A DNA stretch of 43,573 nucleotides from contig JBHHYN010000009.1 of assembly GCA_046757565.1 (NCBI GenBank), forward strand, positions 1 through 43,573, in the 5' to 3' direction. This DNA comes from JBHHYN01 sp046757565 (lineage in GTDB: Bacteria; Pseudomonadota; Gammaproteobacteria; Eutrophobiales; Eutrophobiaceae). Both the position numbers and the translations under genes were made by a program. Below, piece by piece: positions 16,521 through 24,884 of this stretch (positions are counted from its first letter, which is position 1; each line of letters opens with the position of its first letter). The notes under the pieces are model-generated. The model did not search any database. It saw only the letters and a list, made by a program, of their open reading frames with translations, and was not told the origin of the DNA.

Positions 16521-17513
16521 TTATGCCTTGGGGGCAATGGGTTGCTGATGGTTGATTTCGGTAATCTTTAGCGCATGATTGCCCCGCGATACACCGTACT
16601 TCGCCCGAAACATGGGAATGCCCTCGATTATTCCGGGCACCGTTTCGGACATATCAATCGGAATAACGTCACCCGCTTTCAGTGCTCCCAGTTCACGTAG
16701 GGAGAGAGAGACTTGCGCCAGGGGGCTTTTTACGGTTAATGACACCTGTTTGATACTTTCATACAGGATCATTTGCCAGCGTTCATCCCGTTCCACGATG
16801 TCACTCTGTAGTCCGGCATGTAATTGCTCACGGATAGGTTCAATCATCGAATAGGGTAATGTTATATGTATATCGCCGCCGGCGTTGTCCAGCTCGACAT
16901 GAAACGTAGAGATCACCACCACTTCACTCGGGCTGACAATATTTGCAAAATGCGGGTTGACTTCTGAATTAACATGTTCAAATTCCAGATCCATGATGGG
17001 CTTCCAGGCCTTTTTCAGATCCTCGAACATTTTCTCCAGTATATTCATAACAACCTGCATTTCGGTCTGGGTAAAATCCCTGCCTTCTATCTTGGTATGA
17101 TACTTCCCACTGCCACCAAAAAAATTATCAACAATCGAATAGACCAGTGTCGGGTTCATTACAAACAAGGCGTTACCCCTCAATGGTTTGATTTTCACTA
17201 TATTCAGGTTGGAAGGCATAAACAGGCTATGGATATATTCTCCAAACTTGTGCATCTGGATACCGCTCACGGTAATGGCCGGAGAACGGCGCAGAAAACT
17301 GAACAGGCTTAAACGGAAATTTCTGGCGAAGCGTTCATTGATCATTTCCAGTGTAGGCAGGCGTCCACGTACAATTCTGTCCTGGCTGGTGAAGTCATAC
17401 GGACGTGCTTCATCAGGAGCAAGTTGATCCTCAACTTCTGTTTCAACATCACCGGTATCGACACCGGTCAGCAGGGCATCGATCTCGTTTTGTGAAAGAA
17501 TATCGGAAGGCAT
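16521..17513 (-). CDS. fliM: Flagellar motor switch protein FliM
   Basis: FliM is the C-ring protein that receives CheY-P. Its N-terminal docking motif (LSQNEIDALLTG, residues 5-16) is present, then the CheC-like middle domain (from about residue 45, with GGSGK near 130) and a C-terminal SpoA domain (about 255-325). The 330 residues are the normal length. It lies five bases after fliL and 16 bases before fliN, all in the same operon. Confidence 0.97.
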   Translation of the reverse strand: MPSDILSQNEIDALLTGVDTGDVETEVEDQLAPDEARPYDFTSQDRIVRGRLPTLEMINERFARNFRLSLFSFLRRSPAITVSGIQMHKFGEYIHSLFMPSNLNIVKIKPLRGNALFVMNPTLVYSIVDNFFGGSGKYHTKIEGRDFTQTEMQVVMNILEKMFEDLKKAWKPIMDLEFEHVNSEVNPHFANIVSPSEVVVISTFHVELDNAGGDIHITLPYSMIEPIREQLHAGLQSDIVERDERWQMILYESIKQVSLTVKSPLAQVSLSLRELGALKAGDVIPIDMSETVPGIIEGIPMFRAKYGVSRGNHALKITEINHQQPIAPKA

Positions 17514-17518
17514 GATTA

Positions 17519-18112
17519 CTATTGCATGACAAAACTGGTGAAGAAAATATCTTCAATTTCATCCTTACCCGTTTCATCCCTGAGTATTTTTTTCACTTCA
17601 GTCAATACTTCCTTGCGCAATGCCTCTTTCCCCTCGGTGGTAATCAAATCGTCATAGGTCTTGCCACTCAGCAGCAAAACGATATTGTTCCTGATATGCG
17701 GCAGATGCAGGGTTATCTCCTCCTTAACGGAGGCATCCCTGGTCAATCCGGATATATTGACTTGCAAAAACCTCGCCTGCCCCTTGCCAATGAAATTGAC
17801 AACAAATGGAGGATTAAGTGAAAAATAATAGGCTGTTGGCCTGGCATCGGCTTCATCACTTTCATCGTCTGCTTCTTCTTTGGCTGAATCACTGCCTTTG
17901 TTGGCGGCACTGGAATCCGATGACCCGGTACTCATGTAGTAATAACCACCGGAAGCGGCAGCAATAAGGACAACAATACCGATTATGAGAAAGAGCCTCT
18001 TCTTGCCCGGACCTCTCTTCCCGGCCGGGTCATCATCCAGATCGCCGATATTTTCAATATCAAGCTCACTGAGATCCGCAAGATCGCCGACATCATCAAT
18101 CTCTGTTGCCAT
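17519..18112 (-). CDS. fliL: Flagellar basal-body-associated protein FliL
   Basis: FliL is a single-pass inner-membrane protein near the stators and basal body. The acidic N-terminal tail (1-33) leads into a basic stretch KRGPGKKRL and a membrane segment (about 38-60). An Asp/Ser/Glu-rich linker follows, and the periplasmic domain (about 95-197) ends with the characteristic FFTSFVMQ. AGGAGAG gives a good ribosome site. It is the first gene of the long flagellar run and follows a sigma-54-type promoter. Confidence 0.94.
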   Translation of the reverse strand: MATEIDDVGDLADLSELDIENIGDLDDDPAGKRGPGKKRLFLIIGIVVLIAAASGGYYYMSTGSSDSSAANKGSDSAKEEADDESDEADARPTAYYFSLNPPFVVNFIGKGQARFLQVNISGLTRDASVKEEITLHLPHIRNNIVLLLSGKTYDDLITTEGKEALRKEVLTEVKKILRDETGKDEIEDIFFTSFVMQ

Positions 18113-18148
18113 TCAGTCTCTCCTGGAAAGTGGTTATGGATTCCTTAT

Positions 18149-18164
18149 AGCAAGGGCTATGCCA
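18149..18164 (-). promoter_or_regulatory. Sigma-54-type promoter of the fliL operon
   Basis: Minus-strand TGGCATAGCCCTTGCT matches the sigma-54 consensus TGGCAC-N5-TTGCW at ten of eleven positions with the correct spacing. The inferred transcription start is about 12 bases downstream of the GC element, some 25 bases before the fliL ATG. Polar-flagellate hierarchies use sigma-54 with FleQ/FlrA/FlrC-type activators for such operons. The rest of the gap up to 18423 contains no gene I can support, and I see no clear terminator for the ABC transporter upstream. Confidence 0.7.
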
Positions 18165-18423
18165 CTGCAATTTGCCTGTTTTGCAGGGGATTCAGGCAGT
18201 TTGCGGGGAGCCGGCGTCAAGGATTTGACAGCTGGTTCAAGCAGTCTGGATGCTTACGCTATAATAAATGCCGAGGCGTGTGAGGTGTTATCAGCAAATC
18301 AGAATGAGGCAAGCCGGCCGGTCTCTTCTGCGGCCTGTACAACGGGAACTTTTTTCAATGTGTTCCTGATTGCGCCAGGATTTGATTATCTGCCGGACTT
18401 TCCATCGCTAATTAACAGGACGG

Positions 18424-20208
18424 TTATCTGTATGTTCCGAACTGCAATTCAGCCAGCCGGGCATAAACACCACCCTTCCCCAGTAATTCGTCGTGCCTGC
18501 CCATGTCGATAATCCGGCCTGCATCCATGACGACGATGCGATCAGCCTTTTTTACCGTGGCCAGGCGATGTGCAATCACGATTGTGGTACGTTCCCGCAT
18601 GAGATGTTCCAGCGCTTCCCGCACCAGCTTTTCGCTCTCTGCGTCGAGCGCACTGGTAGCCTCGTCAAGTAACAGCAACGGTGGATTTTTAAGTATGGCA
18701 CGGGCGATGGCTATACGCTGCTGCTGCCCACCGGACAAACGCGCTCCCTTCTCCCCAAGGAAACTGGCGTATCCTTCAGGCAGGCGCTCGATAAATTCGT
18801 CTGCTATGGCAGAGCGCGCCGCGGCCTTGACCTCATCATCCGTAGCATACGGCCATCCATAGCGAATATTTTCCATGACGTTTTCCGCAAACAGGATAGT
18901 CTGCTGTGGCACGATGCCGATACGTTTCCTGACCTCTTCTGGATCAGCCCTGATAATATCTACGCCATCCAGCGATACTCTCCCCGCCTGCGGATCATAA
19001 AAACGCAGCAACAGTTGAAAGACCGTACTCTTGCCTGCCCCCGACGGTCCTACCAGCGCCACGGTTTCCCCTGCCTCCACCTGCAGGCTAAAGTGGTCAA
19101 GGGCCGGATGATGGGGCCGTGAAGGATAACTGAAACAGATATTTTCCAGGGCGATACGGCCCTTTCCCGGATCGGGTAAAGAGATGGGATTGTCCGGTGC
19201 CTTAATGTCCGGTTCAGCACTCAAAAGTTCAATCAGGCGTTCCATGGCGCCGGCGGCGCGCTGGATATCCCCCCAGACTTCACCCAATGCAGTCGTGCTC
19301 CCTGCAACAATCGTGGCATAAAGCAGAAACTGCCCTAATGTTCCGGCACTCAGCGTTCCCTCAATGACCGAGTGTGCACCGGACCAGAGCACACAGACAA
19401 CAGCACCGAACGAGGCCAGAACGATCACACCGGAGAGAACGGCACTGGCACGCAAGCGTTTGCGGGCGGTCATAAAGGCAGTCTCTACCGATGCCGTAAA
19501 GCGTTCCCCCTGAAAGGCCTCCAGGGTAAAGGCCTGTATGATTTTAATGGCATTCAGCGATTCACCGGCAATACTGCTTGAATCCGCGATGCGGTCCTGG
19601 CTGGCGCGTGACAGGCGGCGGATCTTCCTGCCGTAAAGCAGGATAGGGAAAACGACTACGGGGATGAGGATTAATATCAACAAAATCAGCCGTGGACTGG
19701 TAAAGAACAACATGATCAAACCGCCACAGAGCATAAAGGTACTGCGCAAGGCAATGGAGACGCCGGCGCCTACTACCGACTGGACCAGGGTGGTATCGGT
19801 GGTCAACCTGGACAATACTTCACCTGTACGCGTGACCTCATAAAATGTCGGGCTCATCTTTATAACATGCAGATATACCCTTGCCCGAATGTCGGCAACA
19901 ACCCGTTCACCGATCCACATAACATAGTAATAACGTAATGCGGAAAACAGCGAAAAAACAAGGGCAAGTATAAACAGGGCGAGGAAATAGCGATCGATTG
20001 ACTGAATATGCCTGCTGGAAAAGCCGTAATCAATCACATAACGGATAGCGATGGGCATTGCCAGGGCCGCCGCAGCGGCAATTGTCAAACAGCAAAAGGC
20101 AATGGCAAGGCGTCCGGTGTAGGGTTTTAAAAACGGCAGCGCCTGACGGATAGGTTTAATGCCGTGTCCTTCAGGGCGCTCTTCAAGCTTTGTAATGTTT
20201 CCCGGCAC
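18424..20208 (-). CDS. MsbA-like ABC exporter (membrane domain fused to ATPase)
   Basis: A half-transporter of 594 residues. It has six membrane helices in the first ~330 residues and an ATPase domain in the last 240. The ATPase shows Walker A GPSGAGKST, Q loop near VPQQT, signature LSGGQQQRIAIARAI, Walker B LLLLDEATSALD and the H-loop IAHRLAT. It presumably works as a homodimer, exporting a lipid or drug-like substrate. The family includes MsbA and LmrA-like proteins, and the substrate cannot be read from sequence. It starts with GTG (MPGNITKLEE) and is divergent from sohB. Confidence 0.88.
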   Translation of the reverse strand: MPGNITKLEERPEGHGIKPIRQALPFLKPYTGRLAIAFCCLTIAAAAALAMPIAIRYVIDYGFSSRHIQSIDRYFLALFILALVFSLFSALRYYYVMWIGERVVADIRARVYLHVIKMSPTFYEVTRTGEVLSRLTTDTTLVQSVVGAGVSIALRSTFMLCGGLIMLFFTSPRLILLILILIPVVVFPILLYGRKIRRLSRASQDRIADSSSIAGESLNAIKIIQAFTLEAFQGERFTASVETAFMTARKRLRASAVLSGVIVLASFGAVVCVLWSGAHSVIEGTLSAGTLGQFLLYATIVAGSTTALGEVWGDIQRAAGAMERLIELLSAEPDIKAPDNPISLPDPGKGRIALENICFSYPSRPHHPALDHFSLQVEAGETVALVGPSGAGKSTVFQLLLRFYDPQAGRVSLDGVDIIRADPEEVRKRIGIVPQQTILFAENVMENIRYGWPYATDDEVKAAARSAIADEFIERLPEGYASFLGEKGARLSGGQQQRIAIARAILKNPPLLLLDEATSALDAESEKLVREALEHLMRERTTIVIAHRLATVKKADRIVVMDAGRIIDMGRHDELLGKGGVYARLAELQFGTYR

Positions 20209-20395
20209 AGTGAAAATGACTGTTTATGTCCATACAGCTAAAGCCTACCATTTTTTTGGCGGCTTGCGGCTGAAATCAGAGTTCAGACATCCGGTAAAAT
20301 TTAGGGCAACGGGATTCACACTGTTATTCCAGGGAGATGCTTGTTAATAAAGTCCAACCCACGCAATCAATAATCTGTCTGTTTGCATTTACGTG

Positions 20396-20401
20396 TATAA
20401 T
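20396..20401 (+). promoter_or_regulatory. -10 box upstream of sohB
   Basis: A perfect TATAAT lies 39 bases before the sohB ATG in an AT-rich stretch. The region 17 bases upstream has no good -35 match. The remainder of the divergent 232-base gap shows no other clear element. Confidence 0.45.
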
Positions 20402-20440
20402 AAATCGCTTCGTTACTTTCATTCCTTAATTAACTACTGA

Positions 20441-21451
20441 ATGACGATCATGATGATAGACTTTTTAACAAATTACGGGATGTTTCTTGCCAAGCTGGGA
20501 ACGATCGTATTACTTTTATTGGCGGTGATCGCCGTTGTTTTTATCCTTTACATGCGCGCCAAATCAGGTGGTGACGAGCACCTTGAGGTAAAGAACCTCA
20601 ATCAGAAATATGAACATATGCAGTTGATGCTGAAATCGGCAATCCTGCCGAAAAAAGCCTTTAAAAAAACCATTAAGGATGTCAAGGCAAGGCATAAACA
20701 GGAGGCAAAAAGAGGAACAGAATCCGATCGGCACCACAGGATCTTTGTTCTCAATTTTGATGGAGACATCCGTGCAACGGAAGTCGCCTCCTTGCGGGAG
20801 GAGATCACTGCACTCCTGACCATTGCCGATGATAAGGAGGATGAAATCTTCGTCTCGCTCGAAAGCTCCGGTGGGACCGTGCATGGTTATGGTCTGGCCG
20901 CTTCCCAGTTAAAAAGGATCAGGGACAGATCGATTAAATTAACAGTCTCCGTCGACAAGGTCGCGGCCAGCGGCGGCTATATGATAGCGTGTGTGGCCGA
21001 TCGCATCATCGCCGCGCCATTCGCCGTCATCGGGTCCATCGGGGTACTGGCGCAGATCCCGAATTTCAATCGCTTCCTGAAAAAGCACGATATCGATTTT
21101 GAACAGATAGCAGCCGGTAAATATAAACGCACGCTTTCCCTGTTTGGCGAAAATACCGAAGCGGATCGGGTAAAACTCAAGGAGGAACTGGAAGAGACCC
21201 ATACCTTGTTCAAGGAGTTTGTAAAAAATAACCGCGATAAGGTAGATATCGAAAAGATCGCGACCGGTGAACACTGGTATGGGAAACAGGCCCTGGATCT
21301 GGGTCTGGTCGATGAATTACGCACCAGTGACGATTATCTATCCGAGGCTGCTGCCACAGCGGACATCTATGAAGTTAGTTATATCCGAAAAAAATCCCTG
21401 TTTGAAAAGATATTCAATCCCGTCGTGAAGCTGTTCGAAAATAATTCATAA
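20441..21451 (+). CDS. sohB: Inner-membrane serine protease SohB (S49 family)
   Basis: A membrane-bound SppA/SohB-type peptidase. The N-terminal membrane helix (about 15-38) precedes a basic juxtamembrane region and the S49 domain (from about 100). Ser177 in KVAASGGYM is the likely nucleophile and Lys229 in AGKYKRTLSLFGE the likely general base of the Ser-Lys dyad. The 336 residues match SohB length, and it is convergent with the downstream TPR gene (24 bases apart). Known SohB proteins act on membrane or periplasmic proteins; the natural substrate is unclear. Confidence 0.93.
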   Translation: MTIMMIDFLTNYGMFLAKLGTIVLLLLAVIAVVFILYMRAKSGGDEHLEVKNLNQKYEHMQLMLKSAILPKKAFKKTIKDVKARHKQEAKRGTESDRHHRIFVLNFDGDIRATEVASLREEITALLTIADDKEDEIFVSLESSGGTVHGYGLAASQLKRIRDRSIKLTVSVDKVAASGGYMIACVADRIIAAPFAVIGSIGVLAQIPNFNRFLKKHDIDFEQIAAGKYKRTLSLFGENTEADRVKLKEELEETHTLFKEFVKNNRDKVDIEKIATGEHWYGKQALDLGLVDELRTSDDYLSEAAATADIYEVSYIRKKSLFEKIFNPVVKLFENNS

Positions 21452-21474
21452 ATCATAATGGGTTAAGCTGACAT

Positions 21475-23046
21475 TTATATTTTCTGTTTAAACCCGGCCT
21501 TTAACAGGCCTTCCTGCAGTTTCAGACTGAGATATCGTCTTTTTTTATTATCGGTGTTTGGTTTACTAACAGTAAAATCCGGTATAACTGTCAGCAATTC
21601 CTGTTTTGCAGACTCGGCTTCTTCCTCTCTGCCAAGTAAGGAAAGAATGGATGTCTTCAATACATGGTTAGGCGGAAAGTTTGAGTTACGCTCAATGCCA
21701 CGTTTAATGTAAGCCAGTGCTTCTTCATATTGTCCCATTACGAAATAGGCTCTTGCATAAGCCAATAGATGTATAACATCATAATGTGGATTAATCCTGG
21801 TTGCTTTTTCTATCAATTCCAGCGCGGTTTCTCCTTCGCCCAATGATGCCTGGACGTGAGACAGCCACATATACCCGTCAGCATAATTTGGATCCAGCTC
21901 AACAGACTTCCTTACCTCAATGATCGCTTTCTCTTCCTCTCCGTCCCAGACCAGTGCCCATCCCAGACTGGCATAAGCCCGCGGCAATAATTTATCGAGT
22001 TCAATCGCCTTCCTTGCCAGTTCAATGGCCGGTTTAACTGTCTCATCTCTCTTATTATTAAATCCGAAAATAAACTGCACCAGGTAGCCGCGGGACTTTA
22101 ACGTATAGGCTTCGGCATAGTCAGGATCAACTTCAATTGCACTGGACAATAACCCGATTCCTTTTTCAATAGCTTCAGGAGTATGCAAATTGAGTTGTTC
22201 CAGGCCACGCAGAAAAAAATCATGGGCCTCTATACTACTCGTCCCTTTATAACCAAGACGTTTGTCCTCCTGACCGGTTAATTTTACTTGTAGTGCATTG
22301 ACGATCTTTCTCGATACTTCATCCTGAATCTCAAAAATATCATCCAGCTTTCGATCAAAGCGATCTGCCCATAAGTAATTGTCGGTCAGCGCATCAATTA
22401 ACTGCGCCGATATCCGCAAATGGTCGCCTGCCTTGCGTACGCTGCCTTCAACAATATATCGGGCACCCAGATCGTCGATAATTTCTCTCGCCTTGAATTT
22501 TTTACCCTTGTAGGTAAACGTTGAATGCCTGGAAATGACAAACAACCCGGAAACTTTGGACAGGTCAGTGATAATATCTTCCGTGATGCCGTCACTGAAA
22601 TATTCCTGATCCGGATCTGCGCTCAGATTGTCAAAGGGGAGTACCGCGATGGTTGGTTTAACATCTGCTGCATGATCCGGGGTGACAATATAATCATTGG
22701 ACCTGATAGATTTATTATCACCTGATTTATCCTGTATCTGTACGACATAACCACCCTTGGGCAAATCAATGACAACCGGATCATCTCTCCCCGGATCACT
22801 GTAGAACTCTAGTAGCTTGGAACGCAGTCTCCCTGCCTCTACTCTGACGATGGAATCAACGGCCGGATCAAATGACTCGTCCCGATCAAAAACTTCAATA
22901 CCTACAAGGTAACCATTAAGCCGGTTCCCGCGCCCGGCCAGGGTCTCTTCAACGATATATTTCAGAAATCGGCTTTGCCGGTCCGACTGAGCAAACATTG
23001 CACTGCTCAAGATACGGGAAAGTTGTTCACGCACCGCTTTACTCAT
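21475..23046 (-). CDS. Winged-helix/FlgO-like/TPR multidomain protein
   Basis: The N-terminal part (about 1-100, LSSAMFAQSDRQSRFLKYIV to LPKGGYVV) resembles a winged-helix domain seen at the start of such proteins. A TolB/FlgO-like domain follows (IAVLPFDNLSADPDQEYFSD to about residue 245), then TPR repeats up to the C terminus (SSAIEVDPDYAEAY, KSVELDPNYADGY, KATRINPHYDV). Such proteins are often labelled adenylate cyclase, but no cyclase domain is present here. I chose MSKAVREQ at 23046 because the upstream extension is Trp-rich and atypical. A cytoplasmic regulatory or signalling role is inferred only. Confidence 0.75.
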   Translation of the reverse strand: MSKAVREQLSRILSSAMFAQSDRQSRFLKYIVEETLAGRGNRLNGYLVGIEVFDRDESFDPAVDSIVRVEAGRLRSKLLEFYSDPGRDDPVVIDLPKGGYVVQIQDKSGDNKSIRSNDYIVTPDHAADVKPTIAVLPFDNLSADPDQEYFSDGITEDIITDLSKVSGLFVISRHSTFTYKGKKFKAREIIDDLGARYIVEGSVRKAGDHLRISAQLIDALTDNYLWADRFDRKLDDIFEIQDEVSRKIVNALQVKLTGQEDKRLGYKGTSSIEAHDFFLRGLEQLNLHTPEAIEKGIGLLSSAIEVDPDYAEAYTLKSRGYLVQFIFGFNNKRDETVKPAIELARKAIELDKLLPRAYASLGWALVWDGEEEKAIIEVRKSVELDPNYADGYMWLSHVQASLGEGETALELIEKATRINPHYDVIHLLAYARAYFVMGQYEEALAYIKRGIERNSNFPPNHVLKTSILSLLGREEEAESAKQELLTVIPDFTVSKPNTDNKKRRYLSLKLQEGLLKAGFKQKI

Positions 23047-23308
23047 TACGTAAGCCCAATAATCCAGGAGAAACGTCCGCCCCCATAAAACCCATAAGTA
23101 AATCATGGCATCTTATGAAAGGGACTGCGATAACAATTACATTAGTCATCTCATGTTACATCCTGCCCTTCCCATGATAATTGCCATGAGAATCAAAATG
23201 TTAAGGGAATTTCACTGTTACTTACCGTTAGAAACTACTGTAACTGCCGGCTTTCTACCAGACTTGTCACCGTCAACATCAACTTACTTAACTAACAGGA
23301 GAAATGAG

Positions 23309-23560
23309 ATGAAAACAACCATAGTAGCCATACTTTTTGTATTAGCAACCGGCCAGGCCAACGCAGAGGGGTTTTACCAGCGGGTAATCGGGGATCACTC
23401 GCCCCAGGCAATATCCGGTAAGGCAACAGAGTTTACCTATACACCCCTGTACAAACAGGTCGCCGGTAACCCGCAGGAATATGCAGGTCAGGGCCAAACA
23501 GCCTCTACAAGAGATGACTTCACACCTCTGTATGCAAAGGTAATGGGTCGAGCCGGATAA
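23309..23560 (+). CDS. Small secreted protein with internal repeats (83 aa)
   Basis: I do not recognise a family. A clear signal peptide (MKTTIVAILFVLATGQANA) is followed by a 64-residue mature protein made of three related segments: GFYQRVIGDHSP, FTYTPLYKQVAGNP and DDFTPLYAKVMGRA. The consensus is roughly [FY]-x-P-L-Y-x-[KQ]-V-x-G. An AGGAG ribosome site just upstream supports the ATG at 23309 rather than the longer frame. A strong terminator follows, so the gene is probably monocistronic and well expressed. Periplasmic or surface location is inferred. Confidence 0.75.
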   Translation: MKTTIVAILFVLATGQANAEGFYQRVIGDHSPQAISGKATEFTYTPLYKQVAGNPQEYAGQGQTASTRDDFTPLYAKVMGRAG

Positions 23561-23606
23561 GTGCCGGACCTGACAAAGGAACTAATAGAAGTAAACTGTA
23601 AAACAG

Positions 23607-23654
23607 AATGATCGGGTGCAAATTACGGCACTCGATCATTTTTCTTTTTATTTT
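23607..23654 (+). terminator. Strong rho-independent terminator
   Basis: A 13-bp stem (AATGATCGGGTGC with GCACTCGATCATT, one G-T pair, eight-base loop, 23607-23640) runs directly into TTTTTCTTTTTATTTT. It ends the small secreted protein gene. Confidence 0.9.
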
Positions 23655-23736
23655 ACGGCATAATTTGAAGTCAAAAAGTATCAGGGATTGATATAGAATA
23701 TTCGAGTCTGACCCTGAGATATCCCGTGGTGATATA

Positions 23737-24393
23737 TCAAATATACCGATAATCGATATCCCGTAATCGTGAAGCTTCAATCAGATCATGTTCCATCTTT
23801 TTCAATCCGATTTTTCTCTCCGTATCGGGCAGAAAATATTCAACCATTTCCACAATAGAAACGCCATCATCATCAGCATCGATTAAGCGGAGATAATACG
23901 AATAATTTTTAATCTGGCCGCGTTTTTCCATGTGCCGCTGTTGCAGTTTCTGTACCCGCTCCCTGGCCAGTTCCAACTGTTGATCAATTGGGTTTCTCAG
24001 ATTAATCACAATACAGCATTCGTGTTGCCGTATCCTGGGGTTAAGATAATCCAGATCTTTACGGGTCCCTTCAATTAATTTCCCGTCTTTATCCTCACCC
24101 ACCCAATCGGTATGCCATTGTATGAGTCTAATCCTTGCATCATTCCTCGGGGACCGGAATAACGCTTCCATAGGCTCTCGATAATCCAGCATGATGCCAT
24201 CGAGACCGTATTTACGGGCAAGCTCCTCACACTGGCGTTGACTGGTTGAATCGTTCTGGAGTGCTCTATAAGACTCATAGTCTCTCTGATATTCGTGATT
24301 ACGGCGCAGGAATTCCCAGTGCCAGCGCGACAACAATGTCTCTTCCACCTGCGGGTAGGCCGATTCATTTCTCCAGTTCGCCAAAGATGTCAT
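23737..24393 (-). CDS. DUF6499-type uncharacterised protein
   Basis: A 218-residue soluble, charged protein. Its start (ANWRNESAYP, then WHWEFLRRNHEYQRDY) fits the short DUF6499-type N-terminal motif seen in many regulator-like proteins of accessory regions. The remainder contains a coiled-coil-like stretch LELARERVQKLQQRHMEK and an acidic C-terminal region. No catalytic motif is visible. Such genes often sit on integrative or plasmid-derived DNA, but no integrase accompanies this one. Function unknown. Confidence 0.6.
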   Translation of the reverse strand: MTSLANWRNESAYPQVEETLLSRWHWEFLRRNHEYQRDYESYRALQNDSTSQRQCEELARKYGLDGIMLDYREPMEALFRSPRNDARIRLIQWHTDWVGEDKDGKLIEGTRKDLDYLNPRIRQHECCIVINLRNPIDQQLELARERVQKLQQRHMEKRGQIKNYSYYLRLIDADDDGVSIVEMVEYFLPDTERKIGLKKMEHDLIEASRLRDIDYRYI

Positions 24394-24701
24394 ACAGGTA
24401 TACGGATTTTGAGTCTTTCGGGAGCCTCTGATACATTCTGGATGAATCAGGGATTACCTGCATTGAAGTATTAGACCTTTACATGGATAAATCCATGGAA
24501 TTCAAAATGGGTGTTTCCCCCGGAAAAAATCCCTAGTCTGAAATACAGTATATTGGGGGTATCAAGCCGTTCACATACAACATATATCCTCAAAGGCGCA
24601 TCATGAGAAAACTTAAAAATAATATTAAATTAGTCTAATATTTGCTTGATTTATATGGTAATTTTTTGTATTTTTATGCAAAACCCAAGACGGAGGACTC
24701 A
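24394..24701. other. Intergenic region with two inverted-repeat motifs
   Basis: A 308-base stretch between divergent genes. It contains the perfect palindrome CATGGATAAATCCATG (24482-24497) and a CCCCC...GGGGG pair (around 24520-24558) that brackets an AT-rich core. Either may be an operator for the divergent genes. No coding frame or RNA gene is recognised. Confidence 0.4.
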
Positions 24702-24875
24702 ATGAACGGCGGAATCGAGATGCTCTACCAGGAACGTCGCGATGAACATGGCAGAAGATTAACGCAAGATCGCAGACAAAATGGTCAAAGTATGATTAGT
24801 AATTACGCGCAATTCAGTGGCCGGGAACGCAGAAGCGGAGAGGACAGGAGGATGGGGAACGATAGAAGGGATTAA
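24702..24875 (+). CDS. Tiny Arg-Arg-motif protein (57 aa)
   Basis: A 57-residue highly charged protein with four or five spaced Arg pairs: QERRDEHGRR, TQDRRQNGQ and RERRSGEDRRMGNDRRD. The RRxGxDRR pattern resembles the Arg-rich leader found before PilZ and some other signalling domains, but no such domain follows. A textbook ribosome site (GGAGG, five bases before ATG) supports the start at 24702 and expression. No signal peptide. Function unknown; the charge could suit nucleic acid or nucleotide binding, which is speculation. Confidence 0.6.
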   Translation: MNGGIEMLYQERRDEHGRRLTQDRRQNGQSMISNYAQFSGRERRSGEDRRMGNDRRD

Positions 24876-24884
24876 CCCGGACCT

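Noticed and set aside
21475..23046. Adenylate cyclase annotation
   Set aside because: Proteins with this FlgO-like/TPR layout are often labelled so, but no class III cyclase domain is present in this sequence.
23520..23780. An 86-residue minus-strand frame
   Set aside because: It overlaps the secreted-protein gene and its terminator on the opposite strand and has no family features.
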